In this document: in pieces, positions 26,039-35,000 of the stretch
How the letters are laid out: each line of letters begins with the position of its first letter
Numbering within the stretch: the stretch's first letter is position 1
From: Holophagae bacterium
Lineage (GTDB): Bacteria > Acidobacteriota > Holophagae > Acanthopleuribacterales > Acanthopleuribacteraceae
Length of the DNA stretch: 64,000 nucleotides
Assembly (NCBI GenBank): GCA_030429565.1
Contig: JAUIFE010000018.1
Coordinates: 112,481-176,480, forward strand
Reading direction: 5' to 3'
Notes under the pieces: generated by a model
Told to the model about the DNA's origin: nothing
The model's database searches: none
The model's input: only the letters and a program-made list of their open reading frames with translations
Translations under genes and position numbers: made by a program

Positions 26039-27391
26039 ATGCGTGAGAACCCCGACACCACTGATCCAGATATCACCGATCCCAACCTAACCGGAACCGG
26101 TGACGGCGACACCGCCACCTCGATGCTGGCACCGCACCAATACGAAAGCCTCTACGAAGAAGAGGACGTGCCGCTGCTCGACCTCCGCCATAATTTGCAA
26201 AAACGCCTGCCCACCGTCGCCGTGCTCTACCTCGCCTTACTGATCCTCGCCGGATTTTGGGTGGAAATCCCCCGCGAACTCCGCGCCAACTTCGTGCTGC
26301 GAAGCCAAACCGCCGAAACCATCTACCGCTTCCCCGAGGACGTTTACATGGAAGCCTGCTTCGTGAAAGCCGGTCAAGAAATCGCCACCGGCCACAAAAT
26401 GATGCGCGTCAGCTCGCCGTTTATCGCCGAGCTGATCGCCGCCCGTCGCCGCGCCCAACGCGAACTCGACCGCTTCCAACAGCACGAAGCCCTGACCTAC
26501 GACCTCGAAATCAAAAACATTGAACACAGCATCGAACGGCTCGTTTTTCAAAGCCGCAGCTTGAAACTCCAACACCAACTGGCCAATCAAGACCGACGCT
26601 CGGCCATGGCCCAGGCCGAAAGCCGCCGCGATTTAGCCCGTGATGTGGCCGCCAGCCGACGCAAACTCGCCGACGAAGCCATCGTCTCCAACGAGGAAGT
26701 ACAACGCGCCGCCACCGAAGCCCGCATCGAAAGCACCACCGCCCAACGCCTCAACGCCGAAAAACCGACGCGGCGCGCCCTACAACAACTGGAACAGGCC
26801 GAACTCGATCTCAACCTGCGCCAACAACGCAATCAACTCAAGTTACGCCGCCAAAATAAAGCCTTGCGCCGACGCCAACTCAACGACCAAGTCGCCCTCG
26901 CCGAGGAAGCCATCACCCTCCATTTCGGCGACACCCTCATCGACGGCAACAGCCTAATCCTCAAAGCACCCTTCCCTTCCACAGTAAGTTATGTGTTTCA
27001 GGGTCCCCGTCACATCGCCAAACAAGCCGTTGCATTAAAGTTGCTAAATAACTCGGCACAGCTAGAGGCTTATGCTAAGATTTCGGCGGCCGAAATAGGG
27101 CATGCCCGGCCTGGCATGGACCTTGTTATGAAAGTTGACACCTTTCCACACTATCGTTGGGGATTTGTCAAAGGCCGCATTCGTTATCTTAGCCTCGCGC
27201 CCGATGAGTCAGGCGCCTTTCCTTTTGAAATTAATCTTACTGATACAGGCCGACTCCGCGGCCTGTTACAGGTCGGTATGACGGGAGAATGTGTGATTCA
27301 AGTGGAGAATCGCAACTTCTGGGCGTTCCTGCTCGAAGGAATTAGCCGTAAAGCCGAAGAGGTCGTCAACCCGGAGGACTTTAGGTACTAA
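26039..27391 (+). CDS. HlyD-like periplasmic adaptor of the C39 exporter
   Basis: 450 aa from ATG 26039 (AAGGA seven bases upstream), 29 bases after the exporter stop, so cotranscribed. Residues 1-55 are an acidic cytoplasmic tail, followed by one membrane helix (about 58-78: VAVLYLALLILAGFWV). A beta region precedes a long Arg/Glu/Gln-rich coiled-coil hairpin (about 130-300), and a C-terminal beta-barrel part follows (ISAAEIGHARPGMDLVMKVD, typical of the adaptor family). It links the exporter to an outer-membrane pore not encoded here. The last third (from about 26975) uses clearly different codons (CTT, GTT, CGT, TTA) from the C-ending first two thirds. Confidence 0.88.
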   Translation: MRENPDTTDPDITDPNLTGTGDGDTATSMLAPHQYESLYEEEDVPLLDLRHNLQKRLPTVAVLYLALLILAGFWVEIPRELRANFVLRSQTAETIYRFPEDVYMEACFVKAGQEIATGHKMMRVSSPFIAELIAARRRAQRELDRFQQHEALTYDLEIKNIEHSIERLVFQSRSLKLQHQLANQDRRSAMAQAESRRDLARDVAASRRKLADEAIVSNEEVQRAATEARIESTTAQRLNAEKPTRRALQQLEQAELDLNLRQQRNQLKLRRQNKALRRRQLNDQVALAEEAITLHFGDTLIDGNSLILKAPFPSTVSYVFQGPRHIAKQAVALKLLNNSAQLEAYAKISAAEIGHARPGMDLVMKVDTFPHYRWGFVKGRIRYLSLAPDESGAFPFEINLTDTGRLRGLLQVGMTGECVIQVENRNFWAFLLEGISRKAEEVVNPEDFRY

Positions 27392-27687
27392 GAAACCGCG
27401 CCGCTTCGTGCTCACGCAACGGCCGTCAACACCCAAGGCAAACAACACACCACTTACCCCGGTCAGGCACAAAAAGACGCCACGAGCGCGCAGCTTGGCA
27501 CAAGGCCAAAACAACCGGATAACCCATTAAGAGGTAATGGTTATTTCATCAAACCATTTAAGTTAGCGAGGCACACATGACAAGATGCGTCAATCGCTAA
27601 AACCTCCTTTTGCGTAATATTATTCGCCGTTTTGCCGATACACTAAAACCAAAAAAGGTGATTTCTTCTATAAACCTAAGAAGATCA
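27392..27687. other. AT-rich intergenic region after the HlyD gene
   Basis: Holds competing short hairpins around 27523-27558 (CCATT/AATGG against AATGGTT/AACCATT) but no strong terminator. No gene is supported. Confidence 0.4.
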
Positions 27688-27716
27688 TTGAAAACCTTTT
27701 TTATTTAACGCATAAT
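27688..27716 (+). promoter_or_regulatory. Sigma-70-type promoter of the GG-leader peptide gene
   Basis: TTGAAA (27688-27693) and CATAAT (27711-27716) with the ideal 17-base spacer in AT-rich sequence. Transcription would start near 27723, giving a leader of about 95 bases. The peptide therefore probably has its own promoter, apart from the exporter genes. Confidence 0.65.
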
Positions 27717-27817
27717 ATGACCGGTACTTAGCGGTCAGACCTGCCGCACTTCGGCATACACCGCTTTCATCTTACATTCATCATAATTTGATCAAACGAA
27801 TCTAAGGAGAACCTGAA

Positions 27818-28006
27818 ATGCCTTCCCCAGTCGCGACCAAGGTCGCTTCCAAGCCCTTAAAACTTTCTAAAAACGATCTGCGCTTCATCGCCGGCGGTAA
27901 CACCGGTTCGAACAACAATGGCTCCTCTTCTTCAACCACCACGACGTCCACCACCGACGGGGACATCATCGTTGATGATCGCAAGAAGAAAGGCAAAGTG
28001 AAGTAG
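27818..28006 (+). CDS. Double-glycine leader precursor peptide (candidate exported RiPP/microcin-like substrate)
   Basis: 62 aa from ATG 27818 with a strong AAGGAGA site seven bases upstream. Residues 1-27 look like a GG leader: basic N-terminus, then LKLSKNDLRFIAGG with the usual hydrophobic positions before Gly26-Gly27. The predicted core (28-62) is an Asn/Gly/Ser/Thr-rich stretch, then an acidic DGDIIVDD and a basic tail RKKKGKVK. It has no Cys, so disulfide or lanthionine rings are excluded; Ser/Thr modification remains possible, but no modifying enzyme of a known class is adjacent. The C39 exporter and adaptor just upstream are the obvious processing and export system. The activity is unknown. 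Confidence 0.75.
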   Translation: MPSPVATKVASKPLKLSKNDLRFIAGGNTGSNNNGSSSSTTTTSTTDGDIIVDDRKKKGKVK

Positions 28007-28351
28007 GTTTCCCGCTTCACGTCACGCCCGGCACACGCGTCCTTTTTTGGTGAGGTTCCCCCTCACGCGACGGTCCGCCAAAAGAACCCGTCGCTTCCGG
28101 GTTTCCCCCGGGCTCAAACGACAACCACCACAAGCCTCTCCTGCCGGAACCGTTCGCTTGTGCCGTTGTCGCAGTGTGTGCCGGTTTTACATTCCTCGGT
28201 GACAACATCCGGCAGTGGTCGACTCGGCCGCGGCGCTTTCATTGCTGCAAAGCAATCATCGGTGCGCTATGGTGGTTTTCGCCGCTCCCCATCCCGCTCG
28301 TCACAAGGGTCGCGTCCGACCCCGCGCGGGCAACGCTTACCGAGGTCGTCC
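28007..28351. other. Intergenic region between the precursor peptide and the Cys-rich gene
   Basis: Contains short hairpins (GTGAGG/CCTCAC at 28050-28066; AACCCG/CGGGTT near 28085-28103), which might end the peptide transcript, but no long U tract. No second precursor-like frame is visible. Confidence 0.45.
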
Positions 28352-29443
28352 ATGTCTCCTCAATCACTCTGGCAGGAGTTCCCCGAACTCTACCGTCATC
28401 TCCTACCCGACTGGTTCCGCGAACCCTATCAACCGGAGGCCTTGGCGACCTGTGCCGATTGCGCCATGTGCCGTCCCGACGAAACGCGCTACCAAGTCAA
28501 GCATTACCAGCCCGATCTCAAATGCTGCACCTTTTATCCCGATCTGCCCAACTACTTGGTCGGCGCCTTGTTGTGCGATACGCGACCGGAACTGGAAGCG
28601 GGACGCCGGCGCATCCTAGGCGCCATCCAAACAGGCGTCGGCGTCAGTCCGTTTGGGATCAGCGCCCCCAAAGTGCGCGAATTACTCTACGCCCACGGTG
28701 ACAGCGGCGCCTTTGGCAACAGCACCGCGCTGCTCTGTCCCTATTTCGACGGCGAGCATCACAATTGCACCATCTGGGCCTTTCGCAATGCGGTTTGTAC
28801 CACCTTCTTCTGTAAGTTTAACGACGGCCGCGCCGGCCACCATTTTTGGGCCCAAATCAAAGCGTACCTGAGTTATGTCCAAGTTTTGCTAAGCGAAGTC
28901 GCCATACGCGCCCTCGGTATGGATTTAAACGCTTTGCCCGAAAACCCACTGGCCAACAACGACCGGCCCGTGCGCCTTAGCGCGGCCGACCTCGACGGCC
29001 GCGTCGACGCCGCCGCCTACCAACGACTGTGGGCTGAACACCAGGGCGCGGAGGCCGATTTCTACCGCGCCTGCTACCGCCACGTGCAAGGTCTAAACCG
29101 CGACCACGTGGCACAGCTCGCCGGTTTTCAAGGTGAACGCCTGCTCGCCGCCGTACAAAGCGCCAAAGCGGACATTGATCACCCCAAGCTACCGCAACGG
29201 CTACAACGCCATCCCGCCGGTCGCCTGCACGAGGAAGGTCCCGAGCAAATTGTCGCCGAAGGTTTTAACGGACTGACCGTCATGCCAACCCTGTTGTGGC
29301 GCTTCGTGACCCAATGCGACGGGCGCCGTCCCACCGAAGCCGTGGTGGCCGCCTTCGAAGCGGAACACGGCGTGGAAATCGACCGCGATCTCATCGCCAA
29401 CTTAGTGCAGAATCAGTTTTTACGTGAAAGTGAATGCGACTAA
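28352..29443 (+). CDS. Cys-rich protein, probable metal- or Fe-S-binding (YkgJ-like cysteine cluster)
   Basis: 363 aa from ATG 28352 (GAGG six bases upstream). The N-terminal half has ten cysteines in an ordered array: CADCAMC (34, 37, 40), KCC (58, 59), Cys75, Cys129, Cys139, Cys149 and Cys154, with conserved-looking blocks FYPDLPNYLVGALL and CTIWAFRNAVCTTFFCKF. This resembles the zinc/iron-chelating cysteine-cluster proteins. There is no signal peptide or membrane helix. The C-terminal half is helical. It follows the precursor peptide gene in the same direction and overlaps the convergent GGDEF gene by four bases. A role in modifying the peptide is possible from position only; it may be an unrelated enzyme. 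Confidence 0.6.
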   Translation: MSPQSLWQEFPELYRHLLPDWFREPYQPEALATCADCAMCRPDETRYQVKHYQPDLKCCTFYPDLPNYLVGALLCDTRPELEAGRRRILGAIQTGVGVSPFGISAPKVRELLYAHGDSGAFGNSTALLCPYFDGEHHNCTIWAFRNAVCTTFFCKFNDGRAGHHFWAQIKAYLSYVQVLLSEVAIRALGMDLNALPENPLANNDRPVRLSAADLDGRVDAAAYQRLWAEHQGAEADFYRACYRHVQGLNRDHVAQLAGFQGERLLAAVQSAKADIDHPKLPQRLQRHPAGRLHEEGPEQIVAEGFNGLTVMPTLLWRFVTQCDGRRPTEAVVAAFEAEHGVEIDRDLIANLVQNQFLRESECD

Positions 29444-32400
29444 TCGGCCTCATCGGCGGCGCTCGGTTGGCCGACCTCGGCAATCGTTTTAAGCCAGCCT
29501 TCGCCTTCAGCAAAAGCCGGATCCTCAATCATCTGAACAATTTGTGCGTCGTTTAAATCATCAGCCGTACCGACAAAACCAATAAAGGCACCGCGCCCCA
29601 GATGCTTGCGACGCTGGACCGCACCGTGCGCCAAGGCAATCACCTGGTCCCAGGCCAGTCGGCCGGGGTGATGCCACAAGAAGGGAAACAAGGCAAAACC
29701 CAGCGAGCAGCGCAGTGGCAGGGGCACGTCGCCCACCAAAATCGGCCGCTCCATGAGTACGTGGTGCAGACGCAAGGCAAGCGCCGCCGCCGTGTAGTGC
29801 GACGCCTCCTGCGAAACCAACAAAAATTCGTCGCCACTCCAGCGCACCAGCGTATCGCTTTCACGAACCGTGGTGCGCAAGCGCTGCGCCACCTCGCGCA
29901 ACACCAAGTTCCCCACTTCTTCACCGTGAATGCGATTCATTTCGCGAAACTCATCCAAGCTGATTAAAAAAAAGCCAAGCCCGGACGGCTTGACGGCGTC
30001 ATCGCAAGTGGCGCGCTCAAAGCGTCGCAAGACCAGACTGATATCTTGATCAATACGCGTTTCAAAATAACGCGTGCTCTGTAAACCGGTCAGCGGGTCC
30101 CGCAAGGCTAATTCGGTAATTTCGCGATTGGCCGCCGCCAGTTCCTTGGCCTGCGAGGCAAGGCGATCCTCCAAATTCTGTCGGTGCCGTCGGAATCGCC
30201 GGCGTTGAATCACAAAAAAGGCCGCCGGTACCAGCACCGGCAACAACCACAGGGTCCAGCGGACCCAGGCCGATTGCCACAAGGTGGGCGCGACGGAAAA
30301 ACGGCGCTGCACCGGCTCCGACCACACCCCGTCGTTGTTGCAACTCTTGGCTAGCAAGGTATAGCGACCGGGCTCGAGGGCGGGCAAGGCCACCCAGCGC
30401 CGCGCCTGGGGTTGTCCCCAATCTTGAATCACCCGTCCGTCACGCAGCAATTGGGTGCGGAACCGCACCGCCTCTGGATTGGCGTAACAGGAGGAAGTCA
30501 GGTAAAAAAGCGGCGCGTTCTGGTGCGGTTCAAAGCGTGGCACCGTCGCCGCATCAAAAGCCTGCCAGGTTGCCGGCGCAAAGGCATACCAGGGCTCGTG
30601 CGAATAGGCCGCAATTTGGGTCAGGGGCACCGTTTTATTACGCGGAATGGTGCGCGGCTGAATCACGCTGACGCCGCCCATGGTGCAGAACCAGGCGTTG
30701 TTTTGTTCGTCGACGGCAAACCCACTGGCATTGAGTTCATCATCGGCAAGCCCGTCGCGAAAGTCAAAAGAGGCAACCACCGCATCGTGCGCCAACAGGT
30801 TCAAACCCCGGTTGGTGCCAACCCAAGTCTGCCCCAAGCTGTCGAAACCAACCAAGTAGATGTCGTCGGAATTGAGCCCCTGCTCGGAAGCAATTTTGCG
30901 CCAACCACCGTCGTTCAGATAAACGGCGTGCGCACCGGCCACCCAAATGCGGCCAAGCGGATCTTGAAACAAACCGCGCAAACGCTGTTCCAACTCCACC
31001 TCGCTTTTCTGCCAACGGCCGCCCTCCAAACGCCACAGTCCTTGATCGCGCGCGGCCAACCACCACACACCTTCACGCTCGTGCTGGGCGTCGATAACGC
31101 CGATTCCGGCAAGCTCCGGCACGGCTTCAAACTGATAGGTGCCGGCTTTGGCACGAAACAAACCGGCCGACGAACCCACGAAAAGCCCATCGTCAACAGC
31201 GAAAATACAGCGAACATCTTGCCGCTCGGGCAGACCCGTGGCGGTTTCGCAACGCGCCGGCCCCTCGGCGGGTACGACCAAAAGATCGGCGCCGATACCG
31301 GCACCGACAACGTCGCCGTTATCGCGTTCAAAAAACGTGCGATAGGTGGTCCCGCAACCCGGCAAAACCAGGTCAATTGTGTCGTCTAAGTCGAGACGCG
31401 CCACACCGTTTTGTGTTCCGATCAGAACGCGGCCGTCGCGTGCTTGAAACAGGGCGCGCACTTGGTCGGTCGGCAAGCCTTGTGCCCGGCGGTAGGCGGT
31501 CACATTGCGGTCAGGACCAATATGAGCCATGCCACCGTTACGCGTCCCGACCAACACACCGCCGCGAAAACGATCGTGAACCAAATAAAAAGCTTCGCCA
31601 CTACCGACGCCGTCGCGCGCTGTATAAGAGACAAACTTCACCTTGGGCACCAACACCAGACCGCCGCTGTCGTAACCGCCCCAAAAGTTGTCCTCGCGAT
31701 CGATCATCACCGTCAGCAGGGCTTTGCGCGGCAATCCCGAGCGCAGCACACGCGCACCTTGATCGTCGATTGTCAGCAAATCACCGGCGCGCGTGCCAAT
31801 CAACAAACGTCGGCCGTTACCGTCGGCGCAAGTGAAGGCGGCGTCATGCGGCGCTTGGTAATAGGTGGCAAAAGAAGCGGCCCCGTCGGCCGGGCGCCGC
31901 TCCAGCAAACGCGCGACCTGCAGCACACCAAGTTGTTGGTTGGGTGTGGTCACCAAATCAACGACCGGCTGCTCGAAACGGTGCAGTAATTTCACGGCGG
32001 CCCCGTCGAATTGGAACAGGTCCTGATCAAGCGCAAAGTAGAGGGTATCACCCAAGGCGTGGGCGCTAATGCGAAAGGCTTGCGGTGGTTGGCCGGCAGA
32101 CACAAGTGGAAAGCGCGCCCCCGAACCCATGGCCACCAACGCATCGGCCGTCAGCAAGTACACCGCACCGGCCGGCCCTTGAAACATGCTGTAGGCACGC
32201 TCTTTAAAGGCAGCCCGCCGCGCCTGATTAAGGCCAAGCTCAAACAGCACACCGCTTTCAGTGAGACCGAGGAGGCAACCCTCATGCCACGCCGTCGCCA
32301 GGACTGGATGGTTTTCGAAGCCGTTGCCATGGGAAAAATTCCAAAAATACCGACCGTCGAAACGCGACAAACCAGCTTCGGTACCAACCCAAACCATCCC

Positions 32401-32544
32401 TTGCGGATCCTGTTGCAACAGCCGCACCGAGTTTTGCGTCAAGCCGTTGCGGGCGCCGTAGTGATAGTGAAACACTGTGCGCGCCGACAACGGCCAAACC
32501 AGCAGCAAGGCCGACCACAGCCACCGTAAACCAACCGAGAACAT
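29440..32544 (-). CDS. Two-component-type beta-propeller sensor with diguanylate cyclase (GGDEF) output
   Basis: 1034 aa from ATG 32544 (GAGGGAGA upstream; the longer frame lacks a signal peptide). It has a signal sequence (LWSALLLVWPLSA), then about 620 residues of regulator-type propeller repeats (GLTQNSVRLLQQDPQGMVWVGT, GLNSDDIYLVGFDSLGQTWVGT and others), a Y_Y_Y domain (about 660-760) and one membrane helix (LWLLPVLVPAAFFVI). After a short coiled coil comes a GGDEF domain with LTGLQSTRYF, the active site as SGDEF (about 903-907) and SLGFALFP. The protein senses an extracytoplasmic signal and makes c-di-GMP. SGDEF variants are generally tolerated. It is a possible partner of the PilZ protein at 9151-9762. 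Confidence 0.93.
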   Translation of the reverse strand: MFSVGLRWLWSALLLVWPLSARTVFHYHYGARNGLTQNSVRLLQQDPQGMVWVGTEAGLSRFDGRYFWNFSHGNGFENHPVLATAWHEGCLLGLTESGVLFELGLNQARRAAFKERAYSMFQGPAGAVYLLTADALVAMGSGARFPLVSAGQPPQAFRISAHALGDTLYFALDQDLFQFDGAAVKLLHRFEQPVVDLVTTPNQQLGVLQVARLLERRPADGAASFATYYQAPHDAAFTCADGNGRRLLIGTRAGDLLTIDDQGARVLRSGLPRKALLTVMIDREDNFWGGYDSGGLVLVPKVKFVSYTARDGVGSGEAFYLVHDRFRGGVLVGTRNGGMAHIGPDRNVTAYRRAQGLPTDQVRALFQARDGRVLIGTQNGVARLDLDDTIDLVLPGCGTTYRTFFERDNGDVVGAGIGADLLVVPAEGPARCETATGLPERQDVRCIFAVDDGLFVGSSAGLFRAKAGTYQFEAVPELAGIGVIDAQHEREGVWWLAARDQGLWRLEGGRWQKSEVELEQRLRGLFQDPLGRIWVAGAHAVYLNDGGWRKIASEQGLNSDDIYLVGFDSLGQTWVGTNRGLNLLAHDAVVASFDFRDGLADDELNASGFAVDEQNNAWFCTMGGVSVIQPRTIPRNKTVPLTQIAAYSHEPWYAFAPATWQAFDAATVPRFEPHQNAPLFYLTSSCYANPEAVRFRTQLLRDGRVIQDWGQPQARRWVALPALEPGRYTLLAKSCNNDGVWSEPVQRRFSVAPTLWQSAWVRWTLWLLPVLVPAAFFVIQRRRFRRHRQNLEDRLASQAKELAAANREITELALRDPLTGLQSTRYFETRIDQDISLVLRRFERATCDDAVKPSGLGFFLISLDEFREMNRIHGEEVGNLVLREVAQRLRTTVRESDTLVRWSGDEFLLVSQEASHYTAAALALRLHHVLMERPILVGDVPLPLRCSLGFALFPFLWHHPGRLAWDQVIALAHGAVQRRKHLGRGAFIGFVGTADDLNDAQIVQMIEDPAFAEGEGWLKTIAEVGQPSAADEAD

Positions 32545-32872
32545 CCTGTCTCCCTCGCGAACGATTGCGAGCGCGCAAGTTTCACCGAAAACCAAGAAGC
32601 AACTTTTCACACAAAAGCATGGATAAATACTAACAAACCCTTCACATGCTTTCACCTAAGAAGCGTAATAACTCGTGCGAAATTGGGCTAAACCTCTAGG
32701 CGACAACGGCCTGAAAATGCACACGGTACGAACAAACAGGCGCGCCGACCGACCTTGGAACCCCTTTTCAGCCCATCCCGCCTCGGACCATCCGCCACGA
32801 CAAAAACCCCGCTCACGCCGCGATGGTTTCACCGAACAACCTGGGAAACACCTCGCCGGCGCTCCGCCGAGC
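32545..32872. other. Intergenic region between the GGDEF gene and the crystallin gene
   Basis: It holds the GGDEF-gene ribosome site and an AT-rich stretch (about 32600-32690) likely to contain its promoter. The small frames here are not supported. Confidence 0.4.
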
Positions 32873-32920
32873 AAAAAAAAACCGCCCCGACCGGCAAGCG
32901 GCAAGGACGGTCTTGGGCGG
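32873..32920 (-). terminator. Terminator of the beta/gamma-crystallin-like gene
   Basis: On the minus strand a stem of 6 + 5 base pairs (GGGCGG and CGGTC pairing with CCGCCC and GACCG) is followed by nine T. It lies 23 bases past the stop codon. Confidence 0.85.
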
Positions 32921-32942
32921 CTCGCGGCGCGGGCAACCGTCA

Positions 32943-34499
32943 TTAGCGGCGGTTACCGCGCCGACGCGGTGCATCATCAAGCCATTCAATACGAATCGAG
33001 CTGGCTTGACCGGCGCCGATACGGTTGTCGGCCAGAGCAGGGTCACTGCCTTCAAACACCTCTGAACGGCCGTTGAAGTCGCTGTCGCGGTAAAGCGTCA
33101 CGCGACAGCCTTGCGGTACCTTGATCGAGAACAAACGATCGTTACCGAAGGGATGGCGGTTGAGGTTAATCACATCGTCGTAAATCACCTTGTGGTCGCC
33201 CTGGAAATTAGGACGTGAATAAAGAATCACCCCTTCGCGCCGATTTTGGCGGCGTTGCACGCGGTTGCGATTGCGATGTGGCTCAATAGGCTGGTCGGCG
33301 CGCTCAATCCGCAGCGAGCGGGCACGGTCGTTGCCAATGCGGCCACCGTCCAAATTGCCGCGATCATCGTCGATCACCTCGCTGCGTCCGCGAAAATTAG
33401 CTTGGTCAAACAACACAACACGGAAACCACGCGGCACCCGCAACGAGCTGATACGGCCGGCACCGACTTCGGTCGCCCCCAGGTCGGGCACATCACCGTA
33501 CAAGAGGTCGCTGCGACCGCGATAGCGGGCATGTTCGTAAATACGCACGCCTGGCCGTTCTTCGACCTCGAGCTGCTGCTCGGGCGCGGCTTGGCCGTAG
33601 ATGCGAATCGAAGAGGCCTGATCGAGACCGATGCGGTTATCGCTCAAATCATCGTCACTGCCGTGAATCGTTTCACTGCGGCCACGGAAACCAACGTGTT
33701 CGTAAAGGGTCACCGTCAAACCGCGCGGCACGCGAATCGAACGCAGGCGATCATTGCCGATGCGGTTATCGCGCAAATCTTCGTCGTCACCTTCTAAACT
33801 CTCACGGCGACCGGTAAAACCAAAATCATCGTAAAGCGTCACTGCTGCAAATCGTTTGATTTGGTGGTTGAGACCCGGGTAATCAACACGCATCGACGAG
33901 GCTTCGTTCAAACCCAAACCAGTTCGAGCCAAGTTAGGCGCGTCGCCACGCAACACCACACTACGTCCTCTAAAGTGGGCATGTTGGTAGAGCGTCACGG
34001 TGACACCGGCCGGCACCCGGACACTACAAATACGATCGTTACCCAGGTAACTGCCGTCGAAATTATCAACCGACTGGTAAAAGCTCTCGGTGTTCCCGCG
34101 ATAACCCGGGTTACTGAACACCATCACCGGCTGCGGTGCATTGCCAATCCAGCGTACCTCAGCCGAGCTAACGCGGTTGCCGCCCATGCTGGTTTTTCCC
34201 AAATCGCGTTCGCTGCGATACAACACCAGCGATTCGCCGCGAAAGCCGGAGTCACTGTAGAGGGTGACCTGAAAACCGGCGGGCACGTGGACCGAACTGA
34301 GGTGATCGTTACCGATCGGAGTCCCGTTAAAATTGCGCACGCCTTCGTTTTCCACCATTGAGGCACCGCGAAAGCCGCGCTCACGATAAAAAACCACATT
34401 GCCGTCGCCCTCACCAAGGCGCACCGAAATCTGCGCCGTGAGTGGCGCCAGGCCGACGAACCAGGACCCCATTAAAAGGAACATAATGAATTGTTTCAT
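32943..34499 (-). CDS. Secreted beta/gamma-crystallin-repeat protein (five domains, ten motifs)
   Basis: 518 aa from ATG 34499 with GGGAGG upstream and a signal peptide (1-22, ending PLTA). The mature protein is built almost wholly of ten Greek-key motifs in five pairs, each with an aromatic-F/Y-x-G corner (RGFRGAS, SGFRGES, PGYRGNT, AHFRGRS, FGFTGRR, VGFRGRS, ARYRGRS, ANFRGRS, PNFQGDH, SDFNGRS), a D/N-rich loop, then IGNDR and SSIRV strands. Many repeats keep the D/N-D/N-x-x-S/T-S calcium site pattern (NDRLRSI, NDHLSSV). Such proteins bind Ca2+ and are stable extracellular or spore-coat components. A short basic linker (PHRNRNRVQRRQNRR) separates domains 4 and 5. The role here is unknown. 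Confidence 0.9.
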   Translation of the reverse strand: MKQFIMFLLMGSWFVGLAPLTAQISVRLGEGDGNVVFYRERGFRGASMVENEGVRNFNGTPIGNDHLSSVHVPAGFQVTLYSDSGFRGESLVLYRSERDLGKTSMGGNRVSSAEVRWIGNAPQPVMVFSNPGYRGNTESFYQSVDNFDGSYLGNDRICSVRVPAGVTVTLYQHAHFRGRSVVLRGDAPNLARTGLGLNEASSMRVDYPGLNHQIKRFAAVTLYDDFGFTGRRESLEGDDEDLRDNRIGNDRLRSIRVPRGLTVTLYEHVGFRGRSETIHGSDDDLSDNRIGLDQASSIRIYGQAAPEQQLEVEERPGVRIYEHARYRGRSDLLYGDVPDLGATEVGAGRISSLRVPRGFRVVLFDQANFRGRSEVIDDDRGNLDGGRIGNDRARSLRIERADQPIEPHRNRNRVQRRQNRREGVILYSRPNFQGDHKVIYDDVINLNRHPFGNDRLFSIKVPQGCRVTLYRDSDFNGRSEVFEGSDPALADNRIGAGQASSIRIEWLDDAPRRRGNRR

Positions 34500-35000
34500 C
34501 GGAAAACCTCCCGATCCGTAGGATAAAACGCTGTCCGCCGAGAGCGGCGGTTCGCGTTAGGAAACAAGGTAAGTGCAAAGCTGTTGCCGGCGGGCCGGAA
34601 AAACCGCGCGCAATCAACACGGCGTGCGAAGGGTCACATGGCGGCACGCCGGGGATACCGAGACGGCACCACAGCGATAAGACGGCTTCCGGGACAACCT
34701 CCGCAGCATAGCAGTCCAACCGACGGAAACCCAGAACCAAAGCAAGCGCGCGCGACGACGGCGGTGCGAGGCTGCAAAAACCATCGCCGGCGAGGATCCC
34801 TGCTCGCGTGACCGCCCGCCTCGGGTACAATAAACACACCGCACTTTCAACCATGACGCGCGCTCATGGCGAACCGGTTCGGCCAAGCCGGCGCGACACC
34901 CCTAGCCCATCATTTTTTAGCGGTTGCGCACCGCATCCTTGGCCCGGCCGTCCGAGCGCTTGTGCATTTATCATGAATCGAATGCAGAGGAGAACCTAGC
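34500..35000. other. Intergenic region between divergent crystallin and frmA genes
   Basis: A TACAAT (34826-34831) could be a -10 element for frmA transcription, without a good -35. The frmA ribosome site (GGAGAA, about 34989-34994) is at the right end. No gene is supported. Confidence 0.4.
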
